The translations under genes were made by a program, and so were the position numbers. The notes beneath the pieces were generated by a model. It saw only the letters and a program-made list of their open reading frames with translations, was not told where the DNA came from and searched no databases. From JBFIHF01 sp964411125 (GTDB taxonomy: Bacteria; Myxococcota_A; Bradymonadia; Bradymonadales; Bradymonadaceae), in assembly GCA_964411125.1 (NCBI GenBank), contig CAYPJU010000021.1:1-64000 (forward strand): DNA of 64,000 nt. Direction: 5' to 3'. The number at the start of each line of letters is the position of its first letter. The stretch's first letter is position 1. This document shows, piece by piece, positions 53,195-62,600 of this stretch.

Positions 53195-56100
53195 TCGAGC
53201 TCTTTCAGCTTCTCACGCGCCCACCGCGTGTCGGATCCGCGCGGTTCGATCTCGACGTAGCGCCGAAGGTGCTCCGCGGCCGCCTCGGGGTCTTCCAGCT
53301 GAAGGCGAATGCGTCCGAGGCGGATGTGAGCCTCGCTCATCGTCGGGTCGAGCTCGAGTGCGCGTGCATAGAACGCGGTCGCCCCCTCCAAATCTTCCCG
53401 GGCCTCGGCGATCCGTCCCCGCACGAAATGCACCAGGGGTTCGTCGGGGTTGCTCGTGGCCGCGGCGGAGGCGGCGACCTCTGCCTGCGGACTCCCATCT
53501 TCGGCGCCCTCGAGCATCGCAACATTGGCGAGGAGTATGGCGCGCACCGCCCCGTTCGCCGTCGTCTTCTCGTACCGCTCGACGAGCGACCGAAGCGCTT
53601 CGTCGTCCCGCGTGCGTCGAAGCGAGGCCCCCAGCGCTCGCGCGGCGTCGACGTCGTTGGGGTCCAGTTCCAGGGCGCGCTCGTAGGCGGCTCGCGCGCT
53701 TGCGCGCTCGTTCGCACTCTCTGCTACGTGTCCGCGCTCGAGCCAGGCCGTCGCGCTCGCATCCCAGGCTCGTCCCGAGGTCTCCAGACACGCGGCTGCC
53801 CGCTCGTCGTCCGACGGGGTCTCGCGGGCGACCGCGAGCAGCCAGCAGATCCACGCGGCTCCTCGGTGCCCCGAGTCCACCTTCGCGACGTCAGCGAGGA
53901 GCGCCTCGGCCTCGCGATAGTCTCGTTGCCAGAACGCGCCTGCGGCGAGATCCACCAGACGTTGCACGCTGGTCGGCTCCGACGCGACCAACCGTTCCCG
54001 CGTCGTCTCGTAGAGCGAGTTCTCGGGCGGAAGGCGAGACGCGAGCCTCAGCCGGACTCCCTGCAGCGCGGGACCATCGATCCGCGCCCCGTACCGTTGC
54101 ATCGCGAGCACGGCGTCCCCGAATCGACCCAGGGGCAGCATGGACCGGATTCGAAGAAGCTCCGCCTCACGAACCGCCCACGACGGCAGTCCTTCGACCG
54201 GAGCGTCGGCCACGCTCGCGAAGCGCCCTGTGCGAAAGTCTTCGGCGAGCGCGACGACCCGTTGGGTGCTCTCGTCGTCCGCCGTGGGGTCCCATCCCGT
54301 CGCCGACGCCGACTCGAGATGGAGCATCCGCGCGGTCGCGCGGGCACGACCCACCGCAATACCCCGCCGGTCGAGTTCTTGGAGCGTCGCCAGCGCGAGG
54401 GGGTATTCGCCGAGCGCTCGCATCACTTCGATCCGCGAAAATACCGCCTCGATCCCCTCCGGCAGCGTAGCGGCATCGTTCAGCGCCGATTTTCGCAGCC
54501 TCGCCGGTCTCGTCTTCTCGACTCGCGAGTCGAAGCGATCGTCGACTCCGTCAGCACGCACGCGCGGGAACGGCGTCGTGAACCGACTCGCGAGGGACGG
54601 ATGGCCGGCGCCCGCCAGCGCTCGCGGAGCCACCGCCTGCAACAACAGACGAACGCGTCGAGCTGCCGCCACGTCGGAGCTGCTCGCCGCCTCGAACCCG
54701 GCGCGGGCCGCAGCCATGTCCCCCAGCGTCGCGTGGGAGACCGCGGCGAGCACCCCCGCCACGACGAACGACGGGTCGCGCTCGAGCGCTTCTTCGGCGA
54801 GACGCACCGTCTCGGACGGGTCGGTCGCTTCCACCGCCGCACGGTAAGCATTCGCCGCGGCGACGAAGGAGTCCGCCCCCTCCAACTTCCCGGAGGGCGC
54901 GTCGGTCGAGGGTTCGCGATCGCTTCCGAAGAACACGTCGATCGGCGACGGGAGGGCCTCCAGTGAGGCATACGGATGGTCGGGGTCGAGCTCTGCGAGC
55001 CGCTTCACCTCGGCCTCGAACTCGGCCATCTCGAGCTGCCGTGCCGCCACGCGGGCGACGAGCTCGTGAGCGGGTGCGAAGTTCGGCATCCGGTCGATGA
55101 CGCGCTGAGCCGCCGACCTCGCCGCATCGAGGTCTCCCCGCTCCTCCTCCAGGCGCGCCCGCGCCCAACCCGCCGCGACGGCTCCCGGGTATCGTCGTTC
55201 CGCTCGTGTCGTACGTTCGATCGCGCGCTCGAGATCGCGCCGGTTGGTGGACGACAGCGCGACCGCGGAGTAACCCCAGACAGTCTCGAAATCCCCTTCC
55301 TCGACCTCTTCCCCAAGGAGCGCCCGCGCGAAGAGCGCCCGCTCGGCGACCCGCGGGATCGGCGAGTCCTCGGCCCCGGCGAGCCAGGCCGGCTCCCCAC
55401 CGAAAGTCTGGAAATTCTCGATCCCGTCGTCGGCTACTTCGACGCGCGCTTCTCGCTCCGACGTTCGCCAAAAGACCGTACCGACCACGGCAGTCCCCAG
55501 GAGGATGCCGACGCCGATCGCGATCGCAGTGCGTCGACGGCGCTTCTTGCGGCGAAGCTCTCGCCCTCGTTCGACCGCCTCGCGCGCCTTTCGATGGGCC
55601 TCTCGCTGCGCGGGGTCCTCCGCGACGGGCTCGGCCGCCACGCGGTCCGAGGAGACTCTCGCCTCCTCGTCCTCAGGCTCGGGGGCCTCTCGCTCATCTC
55701 CTTCCTCGGCCTGGGCTTCGGCTTCGGCGAGCTCTTCATCGCCCTCGGAGGAATCGGAATCGCGATCCTCCACGCCCACCTCCCCCGCGGGCGTCTGTTC
55801 GTCCCCTGCGGAGGCGACGTCCTCGTCGTCCGCCGAAGCTTCACCGCTGGAGGAAGGCTCGGAGACCTCCGATTCGGTCTCCACCTCTGGCTCGGCGACG
55901 GGCTCAGGCTCAGGCTCAGGCTCGGGACGCGTCAGGAGCGCTATCCCCCGGGTCGCCGCTTCTGATCGAAACCGTTCGGCCTGCCTCACGTGCCCGCGGT
56001 CTTGCAGTCCCCAGAGCATCACACTCACGAACTCTTCGCGACGCGGATGCACCGAGAGGACTTCCACGATCTCGTGTTCAATCCCTGCGGGGTCGGCGTG

Positions 56101-56238
56101 ATCGCGAACGAGCTCGACGAGCATGACCGTGGCATCGTCACGAGCAGGCTCGCGGCGCAATCCCGCCACGAGCGAGAGCACCGCACGGACGGTATCCCCG
56201 CGAAGATGTGCTTTTTGAGCGCGAGCGACGAAGCTCAT
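53191..56238 (-). CDS. Large TPR protein with transmembrane anchor
   Basis: The 1015-residue product starts with a small helical domain (1-103) and a very acidic EPEP-rich linker (104-225). A basic stretch and a transmembrane helix follow (237-257, TAIAIGVGILLGTAVVGTVFW). After that come about 750 residues of tetratricopeptide repeats, clearest near the end (ARAAYERALELDPNDVDAARALG, ATAFYARALELDPTMSEAHIRLG). The TPR part is predicted periplasmic because the basic residues lie on the N-terminal side. It begins the operon, with GGAGG 15 bases before the ATG, and is likely a scaffold for the MoxR system. Parts of the middle could be degenerate repeats. Confidence 0.82.
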   Translation of the reverse strand: MSFVARAQKAHLRGDTVRAVLSLVAGLRREPARDDATVMLVELVRDHADPAGIEHEIVEVLSVHPRREEFVSVMLWGLQDRGHVRQAERFRSEAATRGIALLTRPEPEPEPEPVAEPEVETESEVSEPSSSGEASADDEDVASAGDEQTPAGEVGVEDRDSDSSEGDEELAEAEAQAEEGDEREAPEPEDEEARVSSDRVAAEPVAEDPAQREAHRKAREAVERGRELRRKKRRRRTAIAIGVGILLGTAVVGTVFWRTSEREARVEVADDGIENFQTFGGEPAWLAGAEDSPIPRVAERALFARALLGEEVEEGDFETVWGYSAVALSSTNRRDLERAIERTTRAERRYPGAVAAGWARARLEEERGDLDAARSAAQRVIDRMPNFAPAHELVARVAARQLEMAEFEAEVKRLAELDPDHPYASLEALPSPIDVFFGSDREPSTDAPSGKLEGADSFVAAANAYRAAVEATDPSETVRLAEEALERDPSFVVAGVLAAVSHATLGDMAAARAGFEAASSSDVAAARRVRLLLQAVAPRALAGAGHPSLASRFTTPFPRVRADGVDDRFDSRVEKTRPARLRKSALNDAATLPEGIEAVFSRIEVMRALGEYPLALATLQELDRRGIAVGRARATARMLHLESASATGWDPTADDESTQRVVALAEDFRTGRFASVADAPVEGLPSWAVREAELLRIRSMLPLGRFGDAVLAMQRYGARIDGPALQGVRLRLASRLPPENSLYETTRERLVASEPTSVQRLVDLAAGAFWQRDYREAEALLADVAKVDSGHRGAAWICWLLAVARETPSDDERAAACLETSGRAWDASATAWLERGHVAESANERASARAAYERALELDPNDVDAARALGASLRRTRDDEALRSLVERYEKTTANGAVRAILLANVAMLEGAEDGSPQAEVAASAAATSNPDEPLVHFVRGRIAEAREDLEGATAFYARALELDPTMSEAHIRLGRIRLQLEDPEAAAEHLRRYVEIEPRGSDTRWAREKLKELE

Positions 56239-56281
56239 GCGGAAAGAACCTCCAGTCTGTGTTGGAGGTGATGGCGCCCGC

Positions 56282-57031
56282 TCAACGGGAGATCTTCACC
56301 GTGCCGGGCAGGAAGATGCTGACCCCGAGCTGCGCCATCACGGTCGGCTTGAGCTCGGCGTTGGCGGTACCGCTCGAGACGGCGGCGCGCGTGATGAAGA
56401 GCGTGCGAAGGTCGAGGTTGAGCGAGATCATGTCGCTCAGGAAGAGGCGCGCTCCGCCGCCGACGACCCCACCCGGACGAATCCCGGCGAGCTCCGCGTC
56501 GACGTTGCCCCCGTCCTGGGCGGCGACGCCTTCCTCGTTCACGAGGGTCAGGCCCCCGTTCAGATGGATGTCGTAGGGAAGAGTCGTCGCCTTGAAGATG
56601 GAGAACTTTCCATAGATGGGAACGTAGCTCAGCGTGAAATCGGCGAACCACTCAATCTGCGCGTACGAGATGTCATCGAGCGCGCCGGGGTTCGACTCTT
56701 CCAGCGTCAACGCGACATTCTTGGACAGGTCGGTCTCCGGGTGGAGCACTCCGTAGCCGAACGAGGCACCGATCCCGAATTCGTTGGTCAGGTGGTAGTT
56801 CAGCCCCAGCCCCGCCATGACGTTTCGGCGGAACGCGTCGTTGAGCGTGGCCGAGGCCATTGGCGTGATTTCCACGCGCGTGGAGCGGTAGAGGATCTTG
56901 CGCCGAACGACCGGCCCGTCTTCGTGGGTCTCGACCTCGGTCTCCGCGAAGGCGACGCTCGGAGCGAGGACCGTGACGGCGCCGAGAAGTGCGAGCGCGA
57001 GATGCAGCGTCATGTTCTTCGTGCAATCCAT
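56282..57031 (-). CDS. Outer-membrane beta-barrel domain protein (first of a pair)
   Basis: The 249-residue product has a signal peptide (LLGAVTVLAPSVAFAE) and then repeated amphipathic strands ending in a C-terminal pattern (LGVSIFLPGTVKISR). The layout (RRKILYRSTRVEITPMASATLNDAF..., FGIGASFGYGVLH) is that of the outer-membrane beta-barrel family I know from myxobacteria, usually found as neighbours with an AglT/PilQ- or TPR-type locus. The adjacent upstream gene is a paralogue, three bases away. Both starts have ribosome sites (GGGAG here). Transport or structural function is not known. Confidence 0.75.
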   Translation of the reverse strand: MDCTKNMTLHLALALLGAVTVLAPSVAFAETEVETHEDGPVVRRKILYRSTRVEITPMASATLNDAFRRNVMAGLGLNYHLTNEFGIGASFGYGVLHPETDLSKNVALTLEESNPGALDDISYAQIEWFADFTLSYVPIYGKFSIFKATTLPYDIHLNGGLTLVNEEGVAAQDGGNVDAELAGIRPGGVVGGGARLFLSDMISLNLDLRTLFITRAAVSSGTANAELKPTVMAQLGVSIFLPGTVKISR

Positions 57032-57034
57032 CGG

Positions 57035-57784
57035 TCAGCTCCCGGGGACTTCGATAATCTTTTCGCTGTACTCGAACGTCGTCGGCAGGAAGAAGCTCGC
57101 TCCGAACCCGGCCGAAACCACATTCGTCAGAGAGTTCCCGCCGGGGGCGAGGTTGGCGATGAAGATGATGTCTCGCACCTCGAGATTGAGGGCGATCCAC
57201 TTGTTCAGGAAGATGCGACCCGAGAGCGCGACCGTACCGCCTCCCCCCGTGCCGGGCGCCGGCAGGGAGAGACTCTCCGAGTTCACCGCGCCACCACCGA
57301 CCGTGATCGCGAAGTCGTAGAACGCGATGTTCGAGTTGAAGATCGCGAACTTGCCCCAGAACGGAACGAAGCCGAGCTCCAGCCCACCGAACCAGTTGAG
57401 CACCGCGGACTCGACCACCGTGCCCGTCTGGTTCTGCACCTGCTGGTAGATGTCGGTCGGACCACCCAGGGCACCTCCGAAGTCGTACCACTCGAAGAGA
57501 CCGCCGACGTACAGCGACTCCAGAATGTGGAAGTTCGCGTTGACCCCGACCTTGTAGTTGCGCGTCACGGAGTCGTTCAACGTCATCCCGAGCCGGGGGG
57601 CCAGCTCGAACCGCATCTTCTGCAGAACGGGCTTGGGCTGGACGACGTGAACCTTGTCCTTGAACTTGCGCTTGACCTGCTCTTTGGGAGCGTCGTCTTG
57701 AGCGAAAGCGACGGTTGGCACCATCGTCGCGACGACCGCTAAGCAGGCCCCGAAGATTGCTGCATGACGCATCTTGGGAGTCAT
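57035..57784 (-). CDS. Outer-membrane beta-barrel domain protein (second of a pair)
   Basis: Another 249-residue exported protein, signal peptide ending around TVAFAQ, with the same strand pattern as the downstream neighbour: HVVQPKPVLQKMRFELAPRLGMTLNDSV, LYVGGLFEWYDFGGALG, and a C-terminal SAGFGASFFLPTTFEYSEK. The positions line up well enough to call the two tandem duplicates that have diverged. They probably form one transcript from the candidate promoter at 57821-57850, and the two products may assemble or act together. Start at 57784; an internal ATG four codons later is possible. Confidence 0.75.
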   Translation of the reverse strand: MTPKMRHAAIFGACLAVVATMVPTVAFAQDDAPKEQVKRKFKDKVHVVQPKPVLQKMRFELAPRLGMTLNDSVTRNYKVGVNANFHILESLYVGGLFEWYDFGGALGGPTDIYQQVQNQTGTVVESAVLNWFGGLELGFVPFWGKFAIFNSNIAFYDFAITVGGGAVNSESLSLPAPGTGGGGTVALSGRIFLNKWIALNLEVRDIIFIANLAPGGNSLTNVVSAGFGASFFLPTTFEYSEKIIEVPGS

Positions 57785-57820
57785 TTGACCTGGCTATTCA
57801 AAAGTTCTGAAACCGTCACT

Positions 57821-57850
57821 CGTATACCACACGCGAAAGAAGCGCGGCAA
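57821..57850 (-). promoter_or_regulatory. Sigma70-type promoter for the beta-barrel gene pair
   Basis: TTGCCG (57850-57845) and TATACG (57826-57821) are separated by 18 bases on the minus strand, with a start site expected near 57814 and a leader of about 30 bases. It lies between the ftsY stop and the barrel genes, just after the candidate hairpin at 57880. Confidence 0.5.
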
Positions 57851-57879
57851 GATACGAAGGCCCGTGGAGTTGGGCATCG

Positions 57880-57898
57880 AAATGCGCACCCTTGCGCA
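57880..57898 (-). terminator. Weak candidate terminator after ftsY
   Basis: TGCGCA-AGGG-TGCGCA followed by TTTCG on the minus strand could fold into a short six-pair hairpin with a stub of T residues, 12 bases after the ftsY stop. It would separate ftsY from the downstream promoter at 57821-57850. The T tract is too short for confidence. Confidence 0.35.
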
Positions 57899-57909
57899 CC
57901 GATCTTCGA

Positions 57910-59457
57910 CTACATGAACAGAGCCTCGACGAAATCGTCGGCGTCGAACTGGCGAAGATCCGCGACGCTCTCGCCGATCCCGATGTAGCGAATCGGAGCG
58001 TCGAGCTCGTCGCAAATCCCCAGAATCACGCCACCTTTCGCCGTACCGTCGAGCTTCGTCAGGACGATGCCCGTGATGTCGACCGCTTCGTTGAACATCT
58101 TCGCCTGCTGGATCGCGTTCTGGCCCGTGTTCGCGTCGAGCACCAGCATCGTCTCGTGCGGCGCTTCGGGGATCACCTGCGTCGTGACGCGATGAATCTT
58201 CCGCAGCTCGTCCAAGAGCGGAGCCTTCGTGTGCAGTCGGCCGGCCGTGTCGCAGATCACGACGTCGAAACCCTCTTTCTTTCCTCGCTCCACCCCGCTG
58301 TAGACGACCGAAGCGGGATCGGCGTTCGAATCGCCGGAGTGGACCGGAATGTCCGCACGATCGCCCCATACAGCGATCTGCTCGACTGCGGCAGCACGGA
58401 ACGTGTCCCCCGCCACCAGCAGCACCTTCTTACCCTGACGCCGAAACTTCGCGGCCATCTTGCCAATCGTCGTGGTCTTGCCGACCCCGTTCACACCGAT
58501 CACGAGGATCACGTAAGGATTCGCCGCGTCGATGTCGAGGGGCTCCTGCCGCTTCTTCAAGAGCTCCGTCACGAACTCGCGAACGAACGTCCACACGGCC
58601 TGTGGATCTCGTTTCTCGTCCCCCGACAGATGATCTTCCAGCGCCCCCATGATCTGAGACGCCGCGCGCGTACCGATGTCTGCCGTGTAGAGAACTTCCT
58701 CCACATCGTCGACGATCTCCTCGTCCAGCGTCTCCTTCCGGAACAACTTTCCGAGGCGGTCGATGAAGCCGGAACGCGTTCGAGCGAGCCCCTCCGACAA
58801 GGGGGTACCCAGCGACTCGGACATCTGGTCGAGGCCGACCGGCTCCTCCACCGCCTCAGGCTGCTCCACCGCCTCAGGCTCCTCGACCGCGCTCGGTGCG
58901 GGTTCGGGCTCCGGCTCTGGTTCGGGCTCCTTCGCTTCGATGGGTTCTTCGGCTGACGACGAGCTCGGCAGGTCGAAACCGAGATCGTCCTCTTCGTCGT
59001 CGAACAGATCCCAACCCGCCGAAACGTCGGCCGAAACTTCTTCCCGCTTTTCCGGTTCGACCGCTGCGGGCGCCTCAGAACCCTCTTCGCTCTTCGCGGG
59101 TGCATCCGCGTCCTCGGAGGGGTCGTCGGTGGGCGCTTCCGGTTCCGCCAGCTCGGCGCGCGCTGCGGCCGTCGCTTCGACCGCCGTCTCCCGACGTTCC
59201 TTCCCTTTGACGCGCGCCGCTTTCGCCCGCTTGATCTCGGCCAACGACATGTTCTCGTTGATCTCGACGGGCGCCTCGACCTCCATCCGGTCGTCGAGCG
59301 GCTTCGTCGGACTCAGGGCGTCGGCCGGTTTCGCCTCGGGAACGTCGCGCTCGTCGGCCTTGATCGGCGGCTCTTTGGGCCGCGAACGAAGCACGAGCAG
59401 CACGACGATGACCAGGATCACGCCGAGAACGATGAGGAAGATATCTTGTTCGGACAT
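57910..59457 (-). CDS. ftsY: Signal recognition particle receptor FtsY, membrane-anchored
   Basis: FtsY docks the SRP-ribosome complex at the membrane. The 515-residue product carries an N-terminal transmembrane helix (about 5-22, DIFLIVLGVILVIVVLLVL). A long acidic, Pro/Glu-rich linker follows with an EPEPEPEPAP stretch, then the NG GTPase domain. GVNGVGKTTTIGK, DTFRAAAVEQ, DTAGRLHTK and TKLDGTAKGG are the four guanine-nucleotide motifs. E. coli FtsY lacks this helix; the anchor resembles that of some other bacterial groups. The ATG at 59457 has GGAAGG five bases upstream. The gene lies downstream of smc. Confidence 0.95.
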   Translation of the reverse strand: MSEQDIFLIVLGVILVIVVLLVLRSRPKEPPIKADERDVPEAKPADALSPTKPLDDRMEVEAPVEINENMSLAEIKRAKAARVKGKERRETAVEATAAARAELAEPEAPTDDPSEDADAPAKSEEGSEAPAAVEPEKREEVSADVSAGWDLFDDEEDDLGFDLPSSSSAEEPIEAKEPEPEPEPEPAPSAVEEPEAVEQPEAVEEPVGLDQMSESLGTPLSEGLARTRSGFIDRLGKLFRKETLDEEIVDDVEEVLYTADIGTRAASQIMGALEDHLSGDEKRDPQAVWTFVREFVTELLKKRQEPLDIDAANPYVILVIGVNGVGKTTTIGKMAAKFRRQGKKVLLVAGDTFRAAAVEQIAVWGDRADIPVHSGDSNADPASVVYSGVERGKKEGFDVVICDTAGRLHTKAPLLDELRKIHRVTTQVIPEAPHETMLVLDANTGQNAIQQAKMFNEAVDITGIVLTKLDGTAKGGVILGICDELDAPIRYIGIGESVADLRQFDADDFVEALFM

Positions 59458-59487
59458 CGAACCTTCCAAAAACTGCGGAAATGTGAC

Positions 59488-59502
59488 GGGGAAGCTTTCC
59501 CC
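59488..59502. repeat. Perfect hairpin-forming inverted repeat upstream of ftsY
   Basis: GGGGAA-GCT-TTCCCC gives a six-pair stem with a three-base loop and contains a HindIII-like AAGCTT. It lies 31-45 bases upstream of the ftsY ATG, inside the 156-base gap after smc. It could be an operator or part of the leader, but its role is unknown. A TTGACC box further upstream has no good -10. Confidence 0.5.
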
Positions 59503-59613
59503 TACCGGGAACGAAAGGTCAAGGCCGCGAGCACGCGGGACCCCGGACGGGGTTCACCGCACGCGCCGACCGACACCATGTTTCGTTGCGTCTGAGAGGG
59601 TACGAGCGTCGAC

Positions 59614-62600
59614 CTACGAGGCAAGCCGCTCGTCGATTTCGGAGAGGCGCACGTTCACCAACTTCGAGACCCCCGGCTCCTCCATCGTGACACCGTACAG
59701 CACGTCCGACGCTTCCATCGTTCGACGGCTGTGGGTGATCACGATCATCTGCGAGGTCCCCGAAAGTTCGTGCACCATCCGCGCGAATCGACCGACGTTG
59801 GCTTCGTCGAGCGGCGCGTCGACTTCGTCGAGGATCGAGAAAGGGGTCGGCTTCAGGAGGAAGATCGAGAAGATCAGGCTGACCGCGGTCAGCGCCTTCT
59901 CTCCGCCGCTGAGCAACGTCATGCTCTGAAGCTTCTTGCCCGGCGGCTGCACGACGATGTCGACACCCGTATTCAACAGATCGTCGGGCTCGGTGAGGAT
60001 CAGCTCCGCACGCCCTCCCCTGAAGAGCCGCGGGAAGATCTCCTTGAACTTCGCGTTCACGACCTCGAACGTCTCCTTGAAACGGCGGCGGCTCTCGCGG
60101 TCCATTCGCGCGATCGCCTGACGCAGGTCGGCGATCGCCGCTTCGAGGTCCGCCTTCTGTTCTTCGAGGAACGTCGAGCGCTCTTTCGCCTGCTCGTATT
60201 CTTCCTCCGCCATCGCGTTGACGGGGCCCAGCGACTCGATCCGCTTGCGAAGATAATCGCGCTTGCCGCGTCGCTCCGCCGGCTTCGTCTCGAGCTTCTC
60301 GATCAGGGTCCGCGCTTCGGACTCCGTCGTCTCGAAACGCTCGCGCAACTGCTCGTCGATGTGCGTGATGCCGAGCGAAGCCTCGCGCTGACGAAACTCG
60401 AGCTCCTGCCGCGCCTCCACCTTCCGCTCGATCTTGGCGCGCTTGTCGCGCATCTTCGTCTCGAGCTCCGCGACCGAGGCGTTCGCCGCTTCCAGAGCCT
60501 TCCGCGCGTCCTCCATCTCCTTCTTCGAACCGTCGCGCTTCTCTTGAGCTCCGGTCAATTCGCTCTCGCCGAGCTCGATCGTCGTCTGCAGCTCGGTGAT
60601 CCGCTCGGACATCTGGCCCGATTCGGTCACGTACTTCTCGAGGAGCTCCCGCGCGCTCTCGATGCTGCGCGCCGTGCGCTCCTTCGTGGAGACCAGGTTG
60701 CGACGCCGTTCGCGCGCCGAAGCTACCGCGATCTTCTTCTCTGTGACGATGCCGCGCAAAACTTCCAGCTCATCTTGAACGTCCGCGTCCGACTCCCCCA
60801 CCTCCGTGAGCCGGTCCTGCGCCCCGCTCTTCTCCTCGGCGAGCTCCGCGAGCCGGCGCGTGTTCTCGGCTTCCTCGTCGTCGAGCTCTTGTTGCGCCTT
60901 GAGGACGGGGACGATCTCCGAGCGAGCCTGATTCGCGGCTCGCTTGATGCGCTCGAGCTCCCTGTCGGCGGCCGACAGATCCTGCTCCCGCGTTCGCAGC
61001 TCCAATCGAAGAGTCTCGCTTTCCCGTCGCGCGAGCTCCCCCTTCTGGATCGCGGCGCGGAGCTCCGTCTCCGACTTCTCGGCGGCTTCGGTCGCCGCTT
61101 GAACCACGCGGCTGGTTTCCTCTTGCGACGCCTTCAGTTGGACGAGGCGCCGGCGTTGCTCCAACACCGACTGCGTCGAGGTCGTCCCTGCCACGAGCCG
61201 ATTCTTCGCCACGCGCACCCGGCCGTCCGACGACTCCGCATCGACCGCGGCGATCTCCTCGAGCGCCGCCCGCGCTACAGACTCGGGTTCTTCGCCACCC
61301 GTCGCGCGGAACGAGACCCGTCCCTGGAGCTCGACCCCCTTCTTCTGCAGCTCGTCGAGTAGCGCCTCGGCCAGCGCCAGGTCGTCGACGAGCACGTCGA
61401 GCATTCGACCTTCGAGCAAGTTTGCCGCGACCTGCTCCCGCCCCTCTTCGACGACCAGGTGATCGGCGAGCGTCCCGTGAAAACCTTCACGCCCGGTCGC
61501 TGCGTCGAGCACTCGCTTGAGAGCATCGGAGAGCCCCTCGCCGCGAGAGAGCAGCGTCTCCAGCGACTCCACCTTGACCTCGACCTCGTGGAGCTGCGCC
61601 CTCGCCTTCCGAGCCGCCACCTCGGCTTGCTGCGCGGTCGACCGAAGCTCGCTCAGCTTCGACTCGAACTGCTTCTCACGGGCGGATGACTCCTCGAGTC
61701 GCTTCCGCAGGACACCGACTTCTGCCCCCAGCGTCTCGACCTTCTCCGCCGCGTCTTCCTTCTCGTCCTCCGCCTCGGCAACCGCGGACTGCAGCGCGCT
61801 CTCGCGCATCTGCAGCTCGGCCCGGCGTCGGACGAAGAAGTCTTTGCGCTCCTGACGACGCCCCATCTCGGACTTTGCTTTCTCGAGGGCGCGCCGGGCG
61901 TCCTCCCGCTCCTTGCGAGCGACGTCGGCCTTCTCCCGGGCCTCGCGAAGAGTGGCCTCGGCGTCGACCAACTCGCTCTCCGGTCCCGCGAGGTCCCCCA
62001 GAACCTCGAGCTCCGCTTCAACTTTCGCGAGCTCCTCGGTCAACTCGTCGATCCGCGACTTCTGGACCGCCGACTCCTTCTCGGACGAGCCGAGCCGCCG
62101 ATTCGCTTCCTGCAACGAGACCGTGGCGTGCTCGACGCGACTTCGAGCGAGGTTCAGCTTGGTGTCGACACGATAGAAGGACTCTGTCGCATTCGCATGG
62201 GCCTTCTCGGCCTGGAACGCGTCGACCCTCAGCTTGTCGTGCTCCGCGTTCGCACCTTCCATCGCCGCACGCGCGAGCTCGATCTCTTTGTCGGCGACCT
62301 CACCCTGCTCGGCGAGCAGCTCTCGCTCACTCTGCAGCTCGTCACGACGGGCGACGAGAATCGCGAGCTCCAACGCCCGCAGTTCCTCCATCAGAGCGCG
62401 ATGCTGCGCCGCTTTCTTCGCCTGACGCTCGAGCGTTCGGATCTGTTTTTCGACCTCTGAACGGACATCTTCGACGCGAAGGAGGTTCTCTTCAGTCCGC
62501 TCCAGACGTTTCTCGGCGCGGTCGCGCTGATTCTTGTAGCGCGTGATCCCGCTCGCCTCTTCGATCAACATTCGACGCTGTTCGGGCTTCGCTTGAACGA

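Noticed and set aside
59504..59522. Promoter for ftsY at a TTGACC box
   Set aside because: The -35 box is good but the sequence 17-18 bases downstream (GAAAGC) is a poor -10.
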